Part shown: positions 1-5,253 of the stretch, one piece after another
Layout of the letters: each line of letters starts with the position of its first letter
Position numbering within the stretch: the stretch's first letter is position 1
Assembly (NCBI GenBank): GCA_946480995.1
Contig: CAMLMF010000124.1
Location: forward strand, 1-7,039
Length of the DNA stretch: 7,039 nt
Reading direction: 5' to 3'
Origin: an uncultured Bdellovibrio sp.
Lineage (GTDB): Bacteria > Bdellovibrionota > Bdellovibrionia > Bdellovibrionales > Bdellovibrionaceae
Notes under the pieces: generated by a model
The model's input: the letters and a program-made list of their open reading frames with translations, nothing else
What the model was told of the DNA's origin: nothing
The model's database searches: none
Translations under genes and position numbers: made by a program

Positions 1-336
1 GTGGCTTTGGCCCTGGCTGCAAAAAAACTAGTTGAAGTCAGCGAGATCAAAGCATTCCCGATCATCAATTACGTTTCTGCGATCAGCGTGGGTTTGCACA
101 AAGATAATTTCTTATTAGATCTAAATTACGATGAAGACTCTGCGATCGGCACAGATATGAATTTCGTGATGACTGACAAGGGTCAATTCGTTGAAGTGCA
201 AGGCACAGCCGAACACGTTCCGTTCACGCGCGCGCAACTCAACAGCATGATGGACATCGCGGAAAAAGGTTGCAAAGAATTGTTCATGGCCCAAGCGGCG
301 ATCATCGGCGAAACTTATAAACTTGCTAGCACGTAA
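1..336 (+). CDS. rph: Ribonuclease PH, C-terminal part (5' end outside window)
   Basis: RNase PH is a phosphorolytic 3'-5' exoribonuclease that trims tRNA 3' ends in the cytoplasm. The visible 111 residues match the second half of the family: a helix and strand (VSAISVGL), then the acidic block DLNYDEDSAIGTDMNFVM. Its aspartates correspond to the metal-binding pair near D178/D184 of the E. coli enzyme. FVEVQGTAEHVPFTRAQL and a final amphipathic helix follow. Family members are about 238-258 residues, so slightly over half the protein, including the phosphate-binding arginines, lies upstream of the window. The GTG at position 1 is an internal valine codon, not a start. The stop codon overlaps the Shine-Dalgarno sequence of the next gene, and only 12 nt separate it from rdgB, so the two are probably co-transcribed. 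The family call is secure. Confidence 0.95.
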   Translation: MALALAAKKLVEVSEIKAFPIINYVSAISVGLHKDNFLLDLNYDEDSAIGTDMNFVMTDKGQFVEVQGTAEHVPFTRAQLNSMMDIAEKGCKELFMAQAAIIGETYKLAST

Positions 337-348
337 GAGGATTTAAAA

Positions 349-942
349 ATGGAATTGTGGATTGCAACCGGCAACAAAGGCAAACTTTCTGAATACAAAC
401 TGCTTCTGCGTGAAGTGGCGGATCTAAAAGTTTTCTCGCAAGGTGATATCCCCTCTTTTACTCCTCGCCCAGAAGACGGCAAAACTTTTGAAGACAATGC
501 TCGGATCAAAGCCAAATCCCTGCGCGCTGTGAAAAACAACGTGTGGGTTTTGGGTGAAGATGCGGGTTTGGTGGTTGAGGGCTTAAATGGCCTCCCAGGA
601 ATTCATTCGGCCCGTTATGCGGGACCGAAAGCTTCCGACAGCGAAAACGTGTCGAAACTTTTAAAAATGACTGCCCTTAAACCTATGTCGAATCGCAATG
701 CTAAATTTGTGTGCACAACCGTGGTCTATTCCCCGACCGGCGAAGAATGGGTCTTTCATGGCGAAATGAAGGGCACCCTAGCAACAAAGCCGTCTGGCCT
801 GCATGGTTTCGGTTATGACCCAGTGTTTATACCCGAAGGGCAAACCAAAACCCTGGCGGAAATTGGTGATGGCTTTAAAACCCAACACTCGCACCGCGCC
901 CAAGCCTTAAAGGCGTTTTTAGCTAAACTCCAAGGGCTTTAA
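349..942 (+). CDS. rdgB: XTP/dITP pyrophosphatase (Ham1/RdgB family)
   Basis: This enzyme hydrolyses non-canonical purine triphosphates (XTP, dITP, ITP) to the monophosphate and pyrophosphate, keeping them out of DNA and RNA. All family signatures are present in the 197 residues: the nucleotide-binding ATGNKGK at 6-12, E48/N50 in FEDNA, GEDAGL at 69-74, GLPGIHSARYAG at 81-92, GFGYDPVF at 153-160 and SHR at 181-183. By alignment with E. coli RdgB, D71 is the catalytic aspartate. The usual DDSG reads EDAG here, so the Ser is Ala; E in the first position is common in the family, the Ala less so. The start is the ATG preceded by AAGAGG at 335-340 (8-nt spacing). Linkage to rph is common in bacteria. 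No promoter is visible between the two genes. Confidence 0.95.
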   Translation: MELWIATGNKGKLSEYKLLLREVADLKVFSQGDIPSFTPRPEDGKTFEDNARIKAKSLRAVKNNVWVLGEDAGLVVEGLNGLPGIHSARYAGPKASDSENVSKLLKMTALKPMSNRNAKFVCTTVVYSPTGEEWVFHGEMKGTLATKPSGLHGFGYDPVFIPEGQTKTLAEIGDGFKTQHSHRAQALKAFLAKLQGL

Positions 943-980
943 TAACGCCGTCATTTGGCAAAAATTTTACTCTAAAAAAT

Positions 981-1009
981 TGGACATTCCCCGTCCCCCT
1001 TGCTACCGT
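981..1009 (+). promoter_or_regulatory. Predicted sigma70-type promoter for prs
   Basis: TGGACA (981-986, 5 of 6 to the -35 consensus) is followed after 17 nt by TACCGT (1004-1009). The TG at 1001-1002 gives an extended -10. The -10 itself is weak (3 of 6), but the GCTA context recurs in the better ychF promoter in this window. Transcription would begin near 1016, just before the palindromic element at 1021-1120. This is inferred from sequence only. Confidence 0.45.
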
Positions 1010-1020
1010 CCTCACAACAA

Positions 1021-1120
1021 AACGGCTCAATCTTTGTCAAATGCAAGGCGCGAGGAGGAAGGCGTACTGCAAAGTACGTCGACGACGAGCAACGCAGCAG
1101 TTGGCAAAGAGTGAGTCGTT
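1021..1120 (+). repeat. 100-nt imperfect palindrome forming a long stem-loop in the prs leader
   Basis: The first 20 nt (1021-1040) are the reverse complement of the last 20 nt (1101-1120), with 17 Watson-Crick pairs, two G-U pairs and one A-G mismatch. Further in, 1042-1044 pairs with 1097-1099 and 1048-1050 with 1093-1095. At the centre, GCGTACT (1062-1068) and AGTACGT (1073-1079) form a 7-bp stem capped by GCAA, a GNRA-type tetraloop. The element lies between the predicted transcription start and the prs ribosome-binding site. It could be a leader RNA or a copy of a dispersed palindromic repeat. No target-site duplication is visible at its ends, so there is no direct sign of transposition. 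Confidence 0.7.
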
Positions 1121-1133
1121 CGGACTTTTACTC
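1109..1133 (+). promoter_or_regulatory. Alternative hairpin abutting the prs Shine-Dalgarno sequence
   Basis: GAGTGAGTC (1109-1117) can pair with GACTTTTACTC (1123-1133), giving nine pairs including one G-U, a two-nt bulge and a five-nt loop. The left arm is also part of the right arm of the 100-nt palindrome, so the two structures exclude each other. The hairpin ends one base before AGGAG. A switch controlling ribosome access to prs is an inference. Confidence 0.4.
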
Positions 1134-1138
1134 AGGAG
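1134..1138 (+). promoter_or_regulatory. Shine-Dalgarno sequence that fixes the prs start
   Basis: AGGAG lies 8 nt before the ATG at 1147. The reading frame is open 49 codons further upstream to a TTG at 1000, but that extension reads through the palindrome, has no ribosome-binding site and has no counterpart in the family. Confidence 0.85.
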
Positions 1139-1146
1139 ACTACGAG

Positions 1147-2091
1147 ATGAAGGGCCTAAAGATCTTTACCGCTAATGCCAATCCGACCCTGGCAAAGAAG
1201 GTAGCCGAAGCCGCAGGTGTAGAGCTTGGTTACTGTGAAGTGAGCAGTTTTGCCGACGGGGAAATCCAAGTTGAAATTCATGAAAGTGTCCGTGGACAGC
1301 ATGTCTTTGTAATCCAAAGTACGTGCCCACCGGTCAATCAGAATTACATGGAATTATTTGTGATGTTAGATGCTCTTCGCAGAGCCTCTGCTGCCTCCAT
1401 CACAGCTGTCATCCCCTATTACGGGTATGCTCGCCAAGATCGTAAGGTCGCTCCGCGCGCCCCGATCTCGGCCAAGCTGATGGCCGATTTATTGACGACC
1501 GCTGGGGCGACCCGGGTGGTTTCAGTGGATCTGCATGCCGCGCAAATCCAGGGCTTTTTTAATGTCCCTGTGGATCACTTGTTCGCAATTCCGACTTTGG
1601 CTCGCGCTTGGCGAGAGGCCTACGGGCAAGGGTCTGAATTTGTTGCAGTGAGTCCAGATGCTGGCGGGGTGGAAAGAACCCGTGCCTTTGCTAAACGCAT
1701 TGAATCCTCGATGGCGATCATCGATAAACGCCGTTCCGGCCCGAATGAGGCGAAAGCCTTGCATCTTATTGGCGACGTGGCCGGCAAAACAGCCGTCATT
1801 GTTGACGATATGATTGATACGGCTGGAACTCTTACACAAGCAGTTGACAGCCTCTTAAAGAATGGGGCAAAAAGGGTGTTCGCCGTTGCCACCCACCCTG
1901 TATTTTCAGGACCCGCGATCAGTCGATTGAAAGAAAGCCCTATTGAAAAAGTATGGGTGACCGATTCGATTCCGCTCAGTGATGCGGCGAAAAACTGTGG
2001 AAAGATCGAAGTAGTTTCCGTTGCCGATGTGCTCGCTGAAGCTATTAAACGTATCCATGGTAATGATTCAGTAAGTAGCCTCTTCGACTAA
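1147..2091 (+). CDS. prs: Ribose-phosphate pyrophosphokinase (PRPP synthetase)
   Basis: The enzyme transfers pyrophosphate from ATP to ribose 5-phosphate, making PRPP for purine, pyrimidine, NAD, histidine and tryptophan synthesis in the cytosol. From the ATG at 1147 the product is 314 residues, the usual class I length (about 310-319). Visible motifs, in order: FADGEIQVEIHESVRG (35-50, ATP/allosteric contacts), the flexible loop YYGYARQDRK (91-100), the metal/ATP-binding DLHA (128-131) within the signature DLHAAQIQGFFNVPVD, and the PRPP loop VDDMIDTAGT (219-228). All catalytic elements appear intact. The 204-nt gap from rdgB contains a predicted promoter and a highly structured leader, so prs seems to have its own transcriptional and perhaps translational control. 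In many proteobacteria prs sits just before rplY and pth, as it does here. Confidence 0.97.
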   Translation: MKGLKIFTANANPTLAKKVAEAAGVELGYCEVSSFADGEIQVEIHESVRGQHVFVIQSTCPPVNQNYMELFVMLDALRRASAASITAVIPYYGYARQDRKVAPRAPISAKLMADLLTTAGATRVVSVDLHAAQIQGFFNVPVDHLFAIPTLARAWREAYGQGSEFVAVSPDAGGVERTRAFAKRIESSMAIIDKRRSGPNEAKALHLIGDVAGKTAVIVDDMIDTAGTLTQAVDSLLKNGAKRVFAVATHPVFSGPAISRLKESPIEKVWVTDSIPLSDAAKNCGKIEVVSVADVLAEAIKRIHGNDSVSSLFD

Positions 2092-2092
2092 G

Positions 2093-2112
2093 CCTTTGGC
2101 CAATGCCTAAGG
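2093..2112 (+). other. Small hairpin between prs and rplY
   Basis: CCTTTGGC and GCCTAAGG pair (seven of eight positions) across a CAAT loop directly after the prs stop. There is no immediate U-tract; a run of Ts comes only at 2129-2133. It may be a weak processing or attenuation structure in a prs-rplY transcript. A -10-like TTTAAT at 2131-2136 follows but has no convincing -35 partner. Confidence 0.3.
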
Positions 2113-2169
2113 ACCTCAGAAGAAGAGATTTTTAATAACATCCTCTATTGGACTAGAAGGAAGATATAT

Positions 2170-2838
2170 ATGAAAAACAGAATTGAACTTTCTGTAGAAG
2201 CTCGTGAAGCTGGCAAACACAACAGCCGCTCACTTCGTAACTCTCGCAATGTACCAGCAGTTATCTACGGAGCTGTTGAGCCATTGAACGTTTCAGTTGG
2301 CGAAAAAGAAATCGTTAAGTACAACACACGTGCTTACGAAAATGCTCTTTTCACTTTGAAATCTAACGACAAAAAAGCAAACGGTATCGTTGTACTTGTT
2401 AAATCAGTAGACGTTCACCCACTTTCTCGTCGTCCACAACACGTTGACTTCTTCGCACTAGATCTTAAAAAACCAGTTCGCGTTAACGTTGAAGTTCGTC
2501 TTGAAGGTAAACCAATCGGTCTTTCTGAAGGCGGTTTGTTGAACGTTGTTCTTCGTTCTATCGAGGTTGAAACTCTTCCAACAGACATTCCAGAATTCTT
2601 CACTGCAGACGTTTCTAACTTGGGCGTAGGCGATGCTCTTCACGTATCAGACATTAAAGTGACTGGTTCTGCGAAAGTTATCACTGGTGGCGAACAAACT
2701 ATCGCGGTTGTATCTGCACAAGACGAAGAAGTTGTTGCAACTCCAGCAGCAGCTCCTGCGGCAGCGGCAGCAGCTCCAGCAGCAGCAGCGGGCGCTAAAG
2801 CACCTGCAGCAGCAAAAGCTCCAGCAGCGAAAAAATAG
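2170..2838 (+). CDS. rplY: 50S ribosomal protein L25 (TL5/CTC type) with Ala/Pro-rich tail
   Basis: L25 binds 5S rRNA on the large ribosomal subunit; the two-domain form is also called CTC or TL5, after general stress protein CTC. Residues 1-97 form the 5S-binding domain, with VPAVIYG (28-34) and the hallmark DVHPLSRRPQHVDFFAL (81-97). Residues about 99-184 are the second beta domain (VRVNVEVRLEGKPIGLSEGG onward). Residues 190-222 are almost only Ala, Pro, Lys and Gly, a probably disordered basic tail that is outside the conserved fold. AAGGA at 2157-2161 lies 8 nt before the ATG. Codon use is strongly biased (CGT, GTT, AAC, GGT), as expected for a highly expressed ribosomal gene and different from prs and rdgB. 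A strong terminator follows. The identification is secure. Confidence 0.96.
   Translation: MKNRIELSVEAREAGKHNSRSLRNSRNVPAVIYGAVEPLNVSVGEKEIVKYNTRAYENALFTLKSNDKKANGIVVLVKSVDVHPLSRRPQHVDFFALDLKKPVRVNVEVRLEGKPIGLSEGGLLNVVLRSIEVETLPTDIPEFFTADVSNLGVGDALHVSDIKVTGSAKVITGGEQTIAVVSAQDEEVVATPAAAPAAAAAAPAAAAGAKAPAAAKAPAAKK
2737..2835 (+). repeat. Low-complexity Ala/Pro/Lys codon tract in the rplY tail
   Basis: The last 33 codons of rplY are runs of GCA/GCG/GCT with CCA/CCT and a few AAA codons. The near-repeats are of the type gcagcag and aaagctccagcagc. Such tracts are prone to slippage, so length variation between strains is likely. The encoded tail is lysine-capped (ends AKK). Confidence 0.8.
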
Positions 2839-2870
2839 TCTTTACCAAAAAGACTGCAAAGTAGTACTTT
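2837..2870 (+). repeat. Two hairpins in the rplY 3' untranslated region
   Basis: AGTCTTT (2837-2843) and AAAGACT (2849-2855) form a perfect 7-bp stem with a 5-nt loop, starting inside the stop codon. AAAGTA-G-TACTTT (2858-2870) is a perfect palindrome immediately after it. They come just before the terminator hairpin and may stabilise the rplY 3' end. Confidence 0.5.
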
Positions 2871-2872
2871 CG

Positions 2873-2906
2873 AAAGGCAGCCCACAAGGCTGCCTTTTTT
2901 GTTTTT
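2873..2906 (+). terminator. Strong rho-independent terminator after rplY
   Basis: AAAGGCAGCC (2873-2882) pairs with GGCTGCCTTT (2888-2897) across a 5-nt CACAA loop, giving a 10-bp stem. The T-run extends to 2906 with one G inside. It ends exactly where the pth Shine-Dalgarno sequence begins. Confidence 0.9.
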
Positions 2907-2911
2907 AGGAG
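2907..2911 (+). promoter_or_regulatory. Shine-Dalgarno sequence that fixes the pth start
   Basis: AGGAG is 5 nt before the ATG at 2917. A TTG start six codons upstream, at 2899, would lie in the terminator T-run and would add residues (MFLGVA) absent from the family. The ATG giving MWLIVGLGNPG is therefore chosen. Confidence 0.8.
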
Positions 2912-2916
2912 TAGCT

Positions 2917-3480
2917 ATGTGGCTCATCGTAGGCTTGGGAAATCCTGGCGGAGAATATAAACTCACTCGTCATAACATCGGCTTTATGGCTGTCGACTAC
3001 TTCCTTAAAGGCTTAGGCAATCCGCCGATTCAAAACAAATTCAAAGCTGAAGTCGCGCAAGTGAAATGGAAAGACGAACAGTTGTTGTTTTGCAAACCAC
3101 AGACATTCATGAACCTTTCTGGCGAGTCCGTTCAGCCATTGATGGGTTTTTATAAAATCCCACAGGATCGTTTGATCGTGATCCACGACGATATCGATCA
3201 GCCCTTTAACCAAATGAAAATTCATAAAAACCGCGGCCACGGTGGGCACAATGGGATTCGCAGTATTTCAGGGCTTCTGGGTTCTGCCGACTATATCCGC
3301 CTTAAATTGGGCGTGGGTCGTCCCGAAAACCCGAATTTCCCAGTCGCCGACTATGTCCTGGGTAAGTTTTCAAAGGAAGAGTTCGATACCATGCCGACAT
3401 TCCTGAATAAAGGCATCGACGCCATTGAAAGCATTATCCTTGATGGAGTCCAAAAAGCTTCGACAAAATTCAACGGGTAA
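2917..3480 (+). CDS. pth: Peptidyl-tRNA hydrolase
   Basis: Pth cleaves the ester bond of peptidyl-tRNAs that drop off ribosomes, recycling tRNA. It is usually essential. The 187-residue product is of normal length (about 185-200). Catalytic and binding residues align with E. coli Pth at a constant offset of two or less: N9 in GLGNPG, H19 in TRHN (catalytic His20), N66 in FMNLSG (N68), D91 in IHDDID (D93) and N112 in GGHNG (N114). The segment after D91 reads DIDQPFNQMKIHKNRGHGG, where most homologues have a Leu-Pro-x-Gly turn, a modest local divergence. The gene follows rplY directly, a common linkage, but begins right after a strong terminator with no room for a separate promoter between them. 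Confidence 0.96.
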   Translation: MWLIVGLGNPGGEYKLTRHNIGFMAVDYFLKGLGNPPIQNKFKAEVAQVKWKDEQLLFCKPQTFMNLSGESVQPLMGFYKIPQDRLIVIHDDIDQPFNQMKIHKNRGHGGHNGIRSISGLLGSADYIRLKLGVGRPENPNFPVADYVLGKFSKEEFDTMPTFLNKGIDAIESIILDGVQKASTKFNG

Positions 3481-3488
3481 GCTACATT
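3460..3488 (+). promoter_or_regulatory. Predicted sigma70-type promoter for ychF
   Basis: TCGACA (3460-3465, 5 of 6) and TACATT (3483-3488, 4 of 6) are separated by exactly 17 nt. The -35 lies in the last codons of pth and the -10 just after its stop. Transcription would start near 3495, about 35 nt before the ychF ATG. Confidence 0.55.
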
Positions 3489-3529
3489 CACGAGCGATTA
3501 TTAAAGATCCTATTTCTTAAGGAGTTACC

Positions 3530-4630
3530 ATGGCTTTACAAGTCGGTATCGTTGGACTTCCGAACGTTGGTAAAAGTACACTTTTCAACGCATTAACTTC
3601 AGCAAAAGCGGAAGCGGCGAACTACCCGTTCTGTACAATTGATCCCAACGTCGGCGTGGTGACAGTTCCAGATCCTCGCATGGATAAAATTACGACTTTC
3701 ATCAAGCCACAAAAAGTCATTCCAACAACAATGGAGTTCGTGGACATCGCAGGTATCGTTAAAGGTGCTTCGCAAGGTGAAGGCCTGGGCAATCAGTTCC
3801 TTTCTCACATCCGTCAAACAGACGCGATCGTGCATGTGGTTCGTTGTTTTGACGACCCAAATATCGTGCACGTTGCGGGAAGTGTCGATCCACTTCGCGA
3901 TATCGAAATCATCAATACCGAGCTTTTGTTAGCAGATCTAGATTCAGTTGAAAAACGTCTGCAACGTATTGAAAAACAAGCGAAGAACTCAACCGACAAG
4001 AAACTTAAAATGGAAGTTGAAGTTGCTAAGAAAGTTCAAGAGGCTTTGGGTAAAGGTCTTCCAGCTCGTTCTGTGACTTTGGATGATATGGAAGCTCCTC
4101 TTTTGCGGGAGTTCCATTTGTTGACCGCTAAACCAGTTCTTTACGCAATGAACGTTTCTGATACGGATTTTGCAGCCGGTGGCAATGACTGGACAAAATC
4201 AGTTGTTCAACGTGCAGCGGAAGAAAACAACAAAACGATCATGATCTGCTCTGCGATGGAAGCAGAGATCGCCCTTCTTCCACCGGAAGACCGTGCGGAT
4301 TTCTTGGCGGCCTTAGGCGCTGAAGAGCCAGGCTTGAATCGTTTGATCCGTGAAGCTTACACATTGCTTGGCTTACAAACTTACTTCACCGCTGGTGAGA
4401 AAGAAGTGCGTGCTTGGACGATCCGTGCAAACACAAAAGCTCCGCAAGCAGCAGGCGTAATCCATACGGATTTCGAAAAAGGCTTCATCCGTGCGGAAAC
4501 TTATCACTGTGAAGATTTGTTCACTTACAAATCAGAGCAAGCGGTTAAGGATGCGGGTAAATACCGTGTTGAGGGCAAAGAGTACGTTGTTAAAGACGGC
4601 GACATCTTGTTCTTCCGTTTCAACGTTTAG
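3530..4630 (+). CDS. ychF: Redox-regulated ATPase YchF (Obg-family, OLA1-like)
   Basis: YchF is a universally conserved cytosolic P-loop ATPase of the Obg group that associates with ribosomes and is linked to stress and translation-initiation control. The 366 residues match the family length. Motifs: G1 GLPNVGKST (9-17), [10 protein letters not shown] (31-40), G3 DIAG (72-75) followed by the hydrophobic replacement of the usual catalytic Gln, and H114 in the position of the catalytic histidine of E. coli YchF. The coiled-coil arm spans about 128-180 and the C-terminal TGS domain about 280-366 ([20 protein letters not shown], then FEKGFIRAE). The nucleotide-specifying G4 motif is NVSD (208-211) rather than the usual NxxE. 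The start has a strong TAAGGAG at 3518-3524, 5 nt upstream, and its own promoter overlapping the pth end. A two-way terminator follows. Confidence 0.97.
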   Translation: MALQVGIVGLPNVGKSTLFNALTSAKAEAANYPFCTIDPNVGVVTVPDPRMDKITTFIKPQKVIPTTMEFVDIAGIVKGASQGEGLGNQFLSHIRQTDAIVHVVRCFDDPNIVHVAGSVDPLRDIEIINTELLLADLDSVEKRLQRIEKQAKNSTDKKLKMEVEVAKKVQEALGKGLPARSVTLDDMEAPLLREFHLLTAKPVLYAMNVSDTDFAAGGNDWTKSVVQRAAEENNKTIMICSAMEAEIALLPPEDRADFLAALGAEEPGLNRLIREAYTLLGLQTYFTAGEKEVRAWTIRANTKAPQAAGVIHTDFEKGFIRAETYHCEDLFTYKSEQAVKDAGKYRVEGKEYVVKDGDILFFRFNV

Positions 4631-4651
4631 TTTTTTGTTAGTTTAAAATCT

Positions 4652-4684
4652 AAAAGGCCTGCTTGAAAAAGCGGGCCTTTTTTA
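4652..4684. terminator. Bidirectional rho-independent terminator between ychF and higA
   Basis: AAAAGGCCTGCTT (4652-4664) pairs with AAGCGGGCCTTTT (4669-4681), giving 13 pairs including one G-U and a GAAA tetraloop. T-runs lie on the plus strand (4678-4683) and, read on the minus strand, at 4655-4652. It sits between two convergent genes and can serve both. Confidence 0.9.
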
Positions 4685-4700
4685 TTCGCGGATTTGAATT

Positions 4701-5009
4701 TTAACCTGCGATTTTACTTAGCAACGCGCTTAAGGTTGAGAGCCTTGGGTCGAAGTTCTTACCCTCTATCAGATCATACAAAGTGCGACGCCCCAATCCA
4801 GTTTGCTTAGCCAGCTCTGTTTTGGACAAAGTCCTTAAGTGTGAAACAAGAACATCTTGAAATGTCTGAATATCGTTTTCCAAAAGGCTATCAACTAAGA
4901 CTTCGGCAACGAGCTTCTTATTCAGAAGTAATGAAGTGCTTGGTTTAAATTCCTGCAAGGACTTCTTGGAGGATTTTTTTGGCTTTTTTGATGTCTTTGT
5001 TTTGTCCAT
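4701..5009 (-). CDS. Addiction-module antitoxin, HTH type (HigA-like)
   Basis: This 102-residue protein resembles the probable addiction-module antidote family that pairs with RelE/HigB-type toxins. Residues 1-20 are a Lys/Ser-rich tail (MDKTKTSKKPKKSSKK). Residues 21-60 form the toxin-contacting helical part (FKPSTSLLL, then a LLENDIQTFQDVL helix as in family members). Residues 61-82 are a helix-turn-helix (LSKTELAKQTGLGRRTLYDL) expected to bind the operon's own operator. The ATG is supported by a perfect AGGAGG 8 nt upstream. The gene overlaps the toxin gene by 65 nt in another frame, and the basic tail is made entirely of overlapping codons. It probably neutralises the toxin and represses the shared promoter. 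The family call is by motif only, so no gene symbol is assigned firmly. Confidence 0.85.
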   Translation of the reverse strand: MDKTKTSKKPKKSSKKSLQEFKPSTSLLLNKKLVAEVLVDSLLENDIQTFQDVLVSHLRTLSKTELAKQTGLGRRTLYDLIEGKNFDPRLSTLSALLSKIAG

Positions 5010-5241
5010 TTTTATTTCCTCCTAAAAGGATTACCACCACTGCATTTCCAATCAGAGAAGTATAAATTCTCATACCCGATATCCACTTGAGTTCTATCAA
5101 ATTATCAAAGCGATTTATAAATCCCCAATGTCCTTCGTTTTGCAGCCGTTCAATACGCGCCGTCACGATCAATTGAGTTTTGATATTCTGTTTCTTAAAC
5201 CAACTCTGAAACTCTTTCGTTTCAAAAACACGGTAAGTCAT
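4945..5241 (-). CDS. Addiction-module toxin, RelE/HigB-like (phage Gp49-like family)
   Basis: The 98-residue product from the ATG at 5241 fits the putative addiction-module killer protein family: MTYRVFETKEFQSWF at 1-15, the RIERLQNEGHWG region at 29-40, IELKW and MRIY at 49-60, then VVVILLGGNKNGQNKDIKKAKK at 68-89 (family consensus LLxGGDKxxQxxDIxxA). Relatives are ribosome-dependent or free mRNA interferases that stop translation. Candidate active residues are R29, R58 and K77. Two departures are seen: the GPGYR turn is shortened to GMRIY, and GDK reads GNK. Activity therefore cannot be taken for granted. The start is supported by GAGGAA at 5253-5248; the longer open frame to 5274 has no ribosome-binding site and would run through the operator. 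The toxin-first order is HigBA-like. Confidence 0.85.
   Translation of the reverse strand: MTYRVFETKEFQSWFKKQNIKTQLIVTARIERLQNEGHWGFINRFDNLIELKWISGMRIYTSLIGNAVVVILLGGNKNGQNKDIKKAKKILQEVLAGI
5018..5023 (-). promoter_or_regulatory. Antitoxin Shine-Dalgarno sequence inside the toxin gene
   Basis: AGGAGG on the minus strand lies 8 nt before the antitoxin ATG. In the toxin frame the same bases span the codons of the conserved Leu-Gly-Gly turn of LLGGNK (within toxin residues 73-76), so one stretch serves both protein motif and ribosome binding. Confidence 0.8.
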
Positions 5242-5247
5242 CTCAAC

Positions 5248-5253
5248 TTCCTC
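5248..5253 (-). promoter_or_regulatory. Toxin Shine-Dalgarno sequence
   Basis: GAGGAA on the minus strand, 6 nt before the ATG at 5241, decides the toxin start. It directly follows the predicted -10 box, so a transcript from that promoter may not contain it. Confidence 0.6.

Noticed and set aside
1021..1120. Prs palindrome as a MITE-like transposed element
   Set aside because: No target-site duplication is visible in the flanks (1013-1020 against 1121-1128) and no transposase-like ends are recognised. Mobility is left open only as part of the dispersed-repeat test.
1000..1146. Possible N-terminal extension of PRPP synthetase from a TTG at 1000
   Set aside because: It would encode 49 residues through the palindromic leader, has no ribosome-binding site and matches nothing in the family. 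The ATG at 1147 has AGGAG at the right spacing and gives the standard 314 residues.
1843..1875. TTGACA inside prs as a start of a promoter for rplY
   Set aside because: Seventeen nt downstream the bases are GCAAAA, with no acceptable -10. The TTGACA encodes in-frame residues of a conserved protein.
1522..1892. Two minus-strand open frames opposite prs
   Set aside because: They are shadows of a conserved gene whose plus-strand frame carries all PRPP synthetase motifs.
2700..2840. CRISPR or tandem repeat array
   Set aside because: The repetition in this stretch is the Ala/Pro codon tract of L25. There are no regular spacers or repeat units, and no CRISPR-like array was seen elsewhere.
2640..2966. 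Minus-strand open frame rich in Ala opposite rplY
   Set aside because: It is the mirror of the low-complexity Ala/Pro tail codons and runs through the terminator into pth. There is no ribosome-binding site.
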